7,661 nucleotides of DNA from Actinomycetes bacterium (GTDB lineage Bacteria > Actinomycetota > Acidimicrobiia > Acidimicrobiales > Palsa-688): contig JAKAZH010000083.1 of assembly GCA_021815935.1 (NCBI GenBank), positions 1-7,661 of the forward strand, read 5' to 3'. The position numbers and the translations under genes are program-made. This document shows positions 1 through 4,422 of this stretch, one piece after another. Position 1 is the stretch's first letter, and every line of letters starts with the position of its first letter. The notes beneath the pieces were generated by a model. That model ran no database searches. It worked only from the letters and a program-made list of their open reading frames with translations, and was not told the DNA's origin.

Positions 1-482
1 CGAGGAGTTCGTACTAGTGATAAGTTCGCTGGTGCCGCCGCCGCGAACTCTGGCAGCGCGCAGCCAAGACTTTCTTCCAGCCCTTTGCGCCCAGACGGGT
101 GAACGACCACCGCCCGGCTGTTGGGGTGACGGCTCACCCAGCCGAGATCGACCATCCGGATGAGCAGAGCCGCGCCAAGAGCGCCTGCGACGTGATGGCG
201 GCGTTCGCTCCAGTCGAGGCAGGGGTGAGCGAACGACCGGCGAGTCCGGGCAGTGGCGTCGAGATCAATGCCGAACTCGACCAACGCCGTCGAAGGACCG
301 GGGCCCAGCTGGTAGCGGCCATCGGAGACGACGATCACCCGGTCGGCGACGAGAGTGTCGGCCAGCGCGACTGCAACCGTCCCAGCGAGATGGTCGTAGC
401 AGGTGCGCGCCCAGCGCAGCTCGGCGTCAGTAGCCGATGGTTCAGTGAAGCGCTGCCTCGAATAGTGCCGAGAGACGAGCAT
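1..482 (-). pseudogene. ArsR-like winged-helix regulator, C-terminal domain remnant; runs off the left edge
   Basis: The minus-strand frame is open from an ATG at 482 to the window edge (160 codons, no stop). From about residue 21 it resembles the C-terminal half of a group of ArsR-type regulators: ARTCYDHLAG at 26-35, then VALADTLV, a GIDLDATARTRRSF stretch, PCLDWSERR at 87-95, HHVAGALGAALL, and DLGWVSRHPNSRAV. In that family these segments follow an N-terminal winged-helix DNA-binding domain of roughly 90-100 residues. That domain is absent here; the upstream DNA encodes a Nudix-like fragment in another frame. The frame also continues past the point (around GLEESLG, residues 134-140) where relatives normally stop, so the 3' end may be altered too. 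Without the HTH it is unlikely to regulate transcription. I infer a remnant joined to foreign sequence near position 450-480. The family assignment rests on remembered motifs. Confidence 0.6.
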
Positions 483-627
483 CGGCCAGCTTCGGTGATG
501 CCATCTCCTGGTAGCTCAGCCAGGCAAGGGCATCGTGCTCTGTCTGATCGAGGAACGGAGCGCTTGAGACCACGGCAGTGACGCCAAGCTCCTCGAGCAG
601 CTCACGGCGTAGCGCGGCGTCGGACGC
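442..627 (-). pseudogene. Nudix hydrolase fragment (MutT-like)
   Basis: This frame is open for 61 residues between an in-frame TAG (628-630) and a TGA (442-444), with no plausible start codon at its beginning. It starts ASDAALRRELLEELGVTA, which fits the second half of the Nudix box (RE-U-x-EE-x-G-U, with RELLEELGV at residues 8-16). The TAG sits exactly where the first Glu of the box should be, and the glycine-rich part before it is missing. After the box come only about 14 residues before EHDALAWLSYQEM, a segment resembling the region near the C-terminus of MutT-type enzymes; intact proteins have roughly 40-45 residues in between. So both the N-terminus and an internal piece appear lost. 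It overlaps the LysR 3' end by 26 bp and the ArsR-like remnant by 41 bp. A non-functional remnant is likely. Confidence 0.5.
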
Positions 628-1021
628 CTAGCGGGATTGGATCGACCACGCTCGTTGTATTGGTTCTTTGGTCATGCGCGCCGAGCCGCACTGCTGCGAG
701 CAATGCATCAAGGACCGCCGCGATGTGCGGCGCGCGGGAGGATCCGTTGCGGATTGCCGCGTAGATGCTGCGTTGTGGTTGCGCAGGCCGAACAGGCACG
801 ACCGCGACCGTTGGGGTGCCGACACGAAGGGCGAGGGCGGGGACGAGCGCCACGCCAGCGCCTTGTGCCACGAGGGCGACGACCGCATCCCAGTCGTTCA
901 CTTGGTGACAGGTCCGGGGGGTGATGGAAGCGAAGGCCAGGGCGGTGAGGGTGATGTCCACGCAGGGATGCCCAGGACGGCCCACGATCCACGTTTCCTC
1001 CGCTAGCATCGGCAGCGTCAC
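602..1021 (-). CDS. LysR-family regulator, C-terminal part (downstream of a frameshift)
   Basis: This 139-residue frame begins at a GTG (1021) that overlaps the stop of the upstream LysR frame as GTGA. It continues the effector-binding domain without a gap: VTLPMLAEETWIVG, then the second periplasmic-binding-like lobe (VNDWDAVVALVAQGAGVALVPALAL at about 41-65 and VAVVPVRPAQPQRSIYAAIRNGS at 72-94), and a last helix (HIAAVLDALLAAV). The upstream frame ends PLATPSPADRR, and LysR proteins usually read PL-x-RR-V-x-L at this point, so the two frames are one gene broken between RR and VTL. Restoring one G (AGGTGA to AGGGTGA) rejoins them. The last 20 or so residues, after LLAAVRLG, do not resemble LysR and may come from the junction with the Nudix remnant. 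Alone, this part has no DNA-binding domain. Alternatives are a sequencing error or re-initiation at the GTGA overlap. Confidence 0.8.
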   Translation of the reverse strand: MTLPMLAEETWIVGRPGHPCVDITLTALAFASITPRTCHQVNDWDAVVALVAQGAGVALVPALALRVGTPTVAVVPVRPAQPQRSIYAAIRNGSSRAPHIAAVLDALLAAVRLGAHDQRTNTTSVVDPIPLGVRRRATP

Positions 1022-1593
1022 CTGCGGTCGGCCGGCGAGGGCGTGGCCAGGGGGAGGACGACGTGAAGCGGGTCGCTAAGGAGCGCTACGCGTTCGTAGC
1101 GGGTGTCGCCGTGTCGCGGCCCTGAGCGGTAGTCGACGGTTACCGCCACATCGAGATCTCCCGAATCAAGCCGATTGAAGCACTCCGGGGCTTCCACCTC
1201 GCTCACCGATAGGGCGAGGCCGGGCCGCTTCTCAAGGAGGATTCCTAGAGCGGGAACGACAAGCCCGCTGATGGCCGTAGCAAACGCACCAACGGCCACG
1301 GCGCCGGCCGCCGAGTCGGCGAAAGCCGCCAGGTCGGAGTGGACACGCTCCACTTGAGCGTCTAAAACTCGGGCGTGCTGCACCAGGACGACGGCTTGGG
1401 GAGTGAGTCTCAGGCGCCTACCGTGGCGAACCACCAGCGGCTCGTCGACCGACCTCGATAGTGCAGCGATTTGCTGGGATACCGCTGAGGGGCTGAGGTG
1501 CAACACCCGGGCCGCTGCCGAGACCGTCCCATGGTCGGAGAGGGCTCGCAGAGTCGACAGCTGCTTTAAGTCGATATTGAAGCGCTGCTTCAT
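1018..1593 (-). CDS. LysR-family transcriptional regulator, N-terminal part (frameshifted)
   Basis: A 191-residue frame starting at ATG 1593. Residues about 7-66 form the LysR winged HTH: IDLKQLSTLRALSDHGTVSAAARVLHLSPSAVSQQIAALSRSV, with the recognition helix at SPSAVSQQIAAL, then PLVVRHGRRLRLTPQA as the wing. A linker helix (HARVLDAQVERVHSDLAAF) leads into the first lobe of the effector-binding domain (GAVAVGAFATAISGLVVPAL, then LDSGDLDVAVTVDY). The frame stops at 1018 in the middle of that domain; the rest is encoded in the next frame down to 602. Joined, the protein would be about 330 residues, slightly above the usual 300 because of an extra C-terminal tail. The gene is divergent from the amidotransferase-like gene at 1651, the classical layout in which a LysR protein controls its neighbour and itself. 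If the frameshift is real, the fragment could still bind DNA but not sense an effector normally. Confidence 0.85.
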   Translation of the reverse strand: MKQRFNIDLKQLSTLRALSDHGTVSAAARVLHLSPSAVSQQIAALSRSVDEPLVVRHGRRLRLTPQAVVLVQHARVLDAQVERVHSDLAAFADSAAGAVAVGAFATAISGLVVPALGILLEKRPGLALSVSEVEAPECFNRLDSGDLDVAVTVDYRSGPRHGDTRYERVALLSDPLHVVLPLATPSPADRR

Positions 1594-1596
1594 GAT

Positions 1597-1626
1597 TACC
1601 CCTGGTTCTTTTCGCTAGACAGGGTA
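1597..1626. promoter_or_regulatory. Inverted repeat in the divergent LysR/amidotransferase intergenic region, possible LysR operator
   Basis: TACCCCTG (1597-1604) and CAGGGTA (1620-1626) are inverted copies apart from one extra C, separated by 15 bp. The repeat starts 3 bp upstream of the LysR start codon and ends 24 bp before the start at 1651, within an intergenic space of only 57 bp. LysR proteins usually bind interrupted dyads between divergent genes, so this is the natural candidate. It does not neatly match the T-N11-A box, and no convincing -35/-10 pair is visible. Confidence 0.35.
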
Positions 1627-1650
1627 GTCACAGCCCGGCATGATAGCCAC

Positions 1651-2355
1651 ATGGCATCCCGATATCCGAGGTCTCCGATCGCTGTCGTCGGAGACCACGA
1701 CCCGAGTTACCTCACACACCGCCTCACCGACGAGGCCTTCGCTGACCTCCACGCCGAAATTGAGTGGCTCCCCACCCCTGTGGTGCTCAAAGATCCGTCG
1801 GCGCTCGCCGCATTCGGAGGCTGCCTCATGGCTCCAGGTACCCCCTATGTGAGCATGGAGGGTGCCATCGAGGCGATCCGCTACGCCCGCGAGCACAACC
1901 TTCCGCTGCTCGGCACCTGCGGCGGCTTCCAGCACATGCTCATCGAGTTCGCTCGCAACGTCGCGGGCATCGAAGGAGCCGATCACGCCGAGACCAGCCC
2001 GAACGCGGCCAACCTTGTCTGCGTGCCGCTCGCCTGCTCCCTGGTCGGTCAGCGACAACCGGTACGCGTCGAGACGGCCAGCGCGGTCGGTGCTATCTAC
2101 GACACCGAGGAGACGGTAGAGGCGTTCTTCTGCAACTTCGGGCTCAACAACGCCTACCGTCCCGCCCTCGAAGCGGCAGGCCTACGCTTCTCCGGCTTCG
2201 ACGCCCAAGGCGAGCCCCGGGTGCTCGAACTGCCCGGCCACCGCTTCTTTATCGCGACGCTTTATGTGCCCCAGGAGACATCGACGAGAGAGCGCGCTCA
2301 CCCGCTCCTCGGCGCCTTTGTGACCGCATCTACCCGGACCTCAATCGGAGGGTAG
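1651..2355 (+). CDS. CTP synthase C-terminal-like (class I glutamine amidotransferase-fold) protein
   Basis: A 234-residue protein resembling the family annotated as 'CTP synthase C-terminal region-related (seleno)protein': a free-standing glutaminase-like domain without the synthetase half of PyrG. It begins with IAVVGDHDPSYLTHR (10-24), followed by LMAPGTPYVSMEGAIEAIRYAREH (59-82) and the nucleophile elbow LGTCGGFQHM (87-96; Cys90). Next come PLACSLVGQ (126-134), FFCNFGLNNAYR (159-170) and GHRFFIATLYVPQ (196-208). In PyrG the last strand ends in FHPEF, supplying the catalytic His and Glu; here the aligned residues read YVPQ, so the triad looks incomplete and glutaminase activity is doubtful. 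Some relatives carry selenocysteine; this copy has ordinary Cys and no in-frame UGA. ATG 1651 matches the family N-terminus, although no clear Shine-Dalgarno sequence precedes it. The divergent LysR gene is the likely regulator. The substrate is unknown. Confidence 0.8.
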   Translation: MASRYPRSPIAVVGDHDPSYLTHRLTDEAFADLHAEIEWLPTPVVLKDPSALAAFGGCLMAPGTPYVSMEGAIEAIRYAREHNLPLLGTCGGFQHMLIEFARNVAGIEGADHAETSPNAANLVCVPLACSLVGQRQPVRVETASAVGAIYDTEETVEAFFCNFGLNNAYRPALEAAGLRFSGFDAQGEPRVLELPGHRFFIATLYVPQETSTRERAHPLLGAFVTASTRTSIGG

Positions 2356-2514
2356 GGCTCTCGGTCGTACAGTTTGTAACGCTTCTCCTCCCTGGACCAC
2401 GACGGGGTGTTCGAACTGATCGGCGATCCTCGCTGGAAGCGTCCTTCCCGATGACCTTCGAACGGCGTCGCACAGACCGGGGTGGGTCGTGGTTCAACGT
2501 CGCCCCGATGGCAA
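2356..2514. other. Short non-coding gap, possible boundary between chromosomal-looking genes and the mobile-like segment
   Basis: No convincing gene is seen. A 23-residue plus-strand frame (about 2378-2452, ending WKRPSR and TGA) is open but is too short and lacks an upstream start. Two TTCGAAC strings (2409-2415 and 2457-2463) look like tRNA T-loops, but the flanks do not form a T-stem, so no tRNA or tRNA fragment is called. The gene style changes across this gap: decayed or divergent genes to the left, a compact plus-strand operon to the right. Confidence 0.3.
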
Positions 2515-2582
2515 TAGCGTGGACCTCCCGGTGGTGACCGTGTAGAGGCCGCGCGGCGTGGCCTCGAAAGGAGGTCACCATG
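2515..2582 (+). promoter_or_regulatory. Duplicated leader, copy A: promoter-like motif and hairpin over the ribosome binding site of the ArdC-like gene
   Basis: The stretch from TAGCGTGGACC to the ATG recurs at 7155-7224; by hand alignment about 56 of 68 positions match, with one 2-nt gap. A weak promoter may be TGGACC (2520-2525) with TGTAGA (2541-2546), 15 bp apart. GTGGCCTC (2558-2565) pairs with GAGGTCAC (2571-2578) over 8 bp with one G-U, loop GAAAG. This stem encloses the Shine-Dalgarno AGGAGG (2569-2574), which lies 5 nt before the ATG at 2580. GAGGCC (2545-2550) could instead pair with GGCCTC (2560-2565) and free the site, provided transcription starts upstream of it. GGTGACC (2533-2539) and GGTCACC (2573-2579) also form a perfect dyad that could be a protein operator. 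Confidence 0.6.
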
Positions 2583-3665
2583 AGGGCGAACCTGTCGACC
2601 GATCAGCGCCGGGAGCAGGCAGCGGCGAAGATCGCCGAGGCACAGCAAACCCTGGCAGCCGAGGTAGCCAAGCTGACCACCGGGCAGGATTGGCGTCGAT
2701 TCTTGGACTTCCAGGCCAAGCTGCACGCCTACAGCCCGAACAACGTGATGCTCGTCGTCGCCCAGCACGCTCAAGCCTTCGCGGACGGGCTGGTCCTTGT
2801 CGAGCATCTGACACACCTGGCCGGTTTCAACACCTGGAGGGCGCTCGGGCGGAACGTGGAGCGGGGCCAGCACGGCTACGCCATCTTGGCCCCGTGCCGT
2901 TACGACCGCCGGGTCGCGTTGGATGCGGCTGGTCAGGGCCGCCCGCTCGCCAAGGGCGAGGCCCCCGGCGCCGACGAGCAGGTCGAGAACCGCAGGGTGC
3001 TCGCCGGGTTCCGGGTCGAGCATGTCTTCGACGTTTCACAAACCTCCGGTCTCCCCCTCCCGGACCCGCCCCGCCCGGCCTTGCTGGCCGGCGAGGCACC
3101 CGTCGGGCTTGGGGCAGCGGTCCTGGAGATGATCGAACGGCGGGACTTCAAGGTCGACACCGTCGCCGACGCCGCTTCCCTGCAGGGCGCTAACGGCCAG
3201 ACCAACTGGGGCTCTCGGACGGTACTGATCCGCGTCGACATGGACGACGCAGCGATGGTCAAGACGCTGATCCACGAGGCGGCCCATTGCGTCTTGCACG
3301 AGGGTCCACCTGGTCAGTACCTGCCCCGACCGCTCAAGGAGGTGGAGGCGGAGTCGGTCGCCTACGTCGTCGCCTCGGTGCATGGCATGGCCACCGACGA
3401 CTACAGCTTCCCGTATGTGGCGGGCTGGGCCGGCGAGGACGCCGCAAAGACGGTCGCCGCCACCCAGGCCCGTGTAGCCACAGCGGCACGCCAGATCATC
3501 GACGCCAGCCCCGCACCCCATTTCGCCGGTGGGCGGCCCCCGGGGTTCGAAGCTGTGGTGACATCCGCCCATGCCCGCCGGGAAGGGTTGGGTTCCCGCC
3601 TCGCTGCACCGAGGGGAGACCTGGCGGCGTTCGAGCCGGTTGCGAGGGCAGGGGTGGGGCTGTGA
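2580..3665 (+). CDS. ArdC-like antirestriction protein with zincin-type metallopeptidase domain
   Basis: A 361-residue protein. Residues about 15-105 match the ArdC-type N-terminal ssDNA-binding domain: WRRFLDFQAKLHAYSPNNVMLVVAQ (39-62), then AGFNTWRALGRNVERGQHGYAILAP (81-105). Residues about 180-310 form an ImmA/IrrE-like zincin fold with the metal-binding HEAAH (232-236) and a downstream EVEAESVAYVV (254-264), whose glutamates can supply the third ligand. In known ArdC proteins the N-terminal domain binds single-stranded DNA and the protein shields incoming plasmid DNA from restriction; the role of the protease-like domain is debated. The tail (320-361) is Gly/Pro/Ala-rich and unassigned. 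A strong AGGAGG lies 5 nt before the ATG, inside the leader hairpin. The stop overlaps the next start as GTGA. As first gene of a run that includes a coupling protein, it fits an anti-defence role during conjugation (inference). Confidence 0.85.
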   Translation: MRANLSTDQRREQAAAKIAEAQQTLAAEVAKLTTGQDWRRFLDFQAKLHAYSPNNVMLVVAQHAQAFADGLVLVEHLTHLAGFNTWRALGRNVERGQHGYAILAPCRYDRRVALDAAGQGRPLAKGEAPGADEQVENRRVLAGFRVEHVFDVSQTSGLPLPDPPRPALLAGEAPVGLGAAVLEMIERRDFKVDTVADAASLQGANGQTNWGSRTVLIRVDMDDAAMVKTLIHEAAHCVLHEGPPGQYLPRPLKEVEAESVAYVVASVHGMATDDYSFPYVAGWAGEDAAKTVAATQARVATAARQIIDASPAPHFAGGRPPGFEAVVTSAHARREGLGSRLAAPRGDLAAFEPVARAGVGL

Positions 3666-3721
3666 CCCCCGAGCCTGTGACCCCCGAGGCTGTGACCCGG
3701 GAGGCTGGGCCCGCCGAGGCT
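3662..3721 (+). repeat. Short 15-bp tandem repeat at the start of the 177-aa gene
   Basis: Four 15-bp units run in frame from the start codon: GTGACCCCCGAGCCT, GTGACCCCCGAGGCT, GTGACCCGGGAGGCT and a diverged GGGCCCGCCGAGGCT. They encode MTPEP, VTPEA, VTREA and GPAEA. Each of the first three begins with GTG (3662, 3677, 3692), so the start could slide by 5 residues. Slippage during replication could change the unit number without breaking the frame. Confidence 0.7.
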
Positions 3722-4195
3722 CTGGCCGACGCTCTGCTCGCCCAGGCCGAGGGCTCCTACTCGGCCGAAGCAGCGGTCGGTCTGCTCATCGAGCATGGCG
3801 GCTGGCTCGCCCGGACCGACTTCGCACGCTTTGTCGATGTCGTCCCGTCGTTCTGCGATGAAACGGTGATGATGGCGTCGGTCGACTGGGAGGCGGCGCT
3901 CGCTGCCAACCTGGGTGCCTCGTCGAGCGAAACCCAGATGCTGGCGGTCGGCGCGGAGCTGGCCGGCGTTGACACAGGCCGGAGCCTCCAGGACCTCCTC
4001 GCTGGACTGGACCGGGCGAACACGATGTTGGTGATCAGGGCGGTCCTCCACGCGCAACGCGGCGCCAATGCCGCAGCGCTCACCGTCACCCCCTTCCCTC
4101 CCGCTGGTCTAAGCGCAAACACGAGCGCCAAAGCACTCCCGGTTGACCTCTCGCCAGGTGGTGGTCGGGTTGAGCCCGAAGGACTGGGACTGTGA
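3662..4195 (+). CDS. Hypothetical protein encoded between the ArdC-like and transfer genes
   Basis: A 177-residue protein with no domain I can name. I chose GTG 3662 because it forms a GTGA overlap with the ArdC-like stop (3663-3665) and is preceded by the purine-rich GCAGGGGTGGGG; GTG 3677 and 3692 are possible alternatives. The N-terminus is a repeat of about 5-residue units (TPEPVTPEAVTREAGPAEA). The body is mostly helical-looking: ALADALLAQAEGSYSAEAAVGLLIEHGGWLARTDF (about 21-55), VDWEAALAANLGASSSETQMLAVGAELAG (74-102), then LQDLLAGLDRANTMLVIRAVLHAQRG (about 109-134). The tail after 135 is Pro/Ser/Gly-rich and probably disordered. There is no signal peptide or membrane segment, so it is probably cytosolic. 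I have the impression of similar proteins beside ArdC genes in other actinobacterial elements, which would suggest an accessory partner; this is memory, not a search. Confidence 0.75.
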   Translation: MTPEPVTPEAVTREAGPAEALADALLAQAEGSYSAEAAVGLLIEHGGWLARTDFARFVDVVPSFCDETVMMASVDWEAALAANLGASSSETQMLAVGAELAGVDTGRSLQDLLAGLDRANTMLVIRAVLHAQRGANAAALTVTPFPPAGLSANTSAKALPVDLSPGGGRVEPEGLGL

Positions 4196-4422
4196 CCTCA
4201 AGTCCACTCGCCCCTCTTTCGCCGCTTCGGAGCCATACCCGGAAACGCCTGGTCGTGCTGCGAACGGACCGCGACGAGGCTCGCATCGACTGGCACAGGG
4301 CCGCCGACGACGCTGGGCGGGCGTGGCGCTCCGGAGGGCTGGACGTGCACGGCTGCGCCGACTGGCCGAGCTGCGCCTGTGCCCTCTGCGCCTGGGACGG
4401 GTCGGGACCGGACGCAGCGTGA
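4192..4422 (+). CDS. Small Cys-rich hypothetical protein (76 aa)
   Basis: This small gene exactly fills the space between its neighbours. Its GTG start (4192) overlaps the previous stop as GTGA, and its own TGA (4420-4422) overlaps the next GTG (4419) the same way. GAAGGA (4178-4183) is a fair ribosome binding site 8 nt upstream of the start. The N-terminus is Ser/Pro/Leu-rich, followed by a charged, helical-looking centre (TDRDEARIDWHRAADDAGRAW, split here as TDRDEARIDWH and RAADDAGRAW, about 25-45). The C-terminal part carries His53, Cys55, Cys61, Cys63 and Cys66, spaced closely enough to bind one zinc ion. No family is recognised. The alternative is that this stretch is the N-terminal extension of the coupling-protein gene in another frame (possible from 4143), but the double GTGA overlap favours a separate gene. 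Confidence 0.6.
   Translation: MTSSPLAPLSPLRSHTRKRLVVLRTDRDEARIDWHRAADDAGRAWRSGGLDVHGCADWPSCACALCAWDGSGPDAA

Noticed and set aside
99..581. Plus-strand open frame of 160 codons
   Set aside because: The opposite strand carries clear ArsR-like and Nudix-like segments, and the plus-strand product has no family resemblance.
1615..2058. Minus-strand frame of 147 codons opposite the amidotransferase-like gene
   Set aside because: It is antisense to strongly conserved coding sequence and shows no motif.
2403..2470. Possible tRNA or att remnant because of two TTCGAAC strings
   Set aside because: The bases on either side do not pair into a T-stem (GGGTG with TGATC, and TGACC with GGCGT), and no acceptor or anticodon arm is present.
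2298..3023. Minus-strand open frame of 241 codons opposite the ArdC-like gene
   Set aside because: Most of it is antisense to a well-supported gene and low in recognisable domains; only its last part lies in non-coding DNA.
4143..4418. N-terminal extension of the coupling protein from an in-frame GTG at 4143
   Set aside because: It would overlap two other genes, is low in hydrophobic or conserved content, and the GTG at 4419 has a GTGA overlap followed directly by the first membrane helix.
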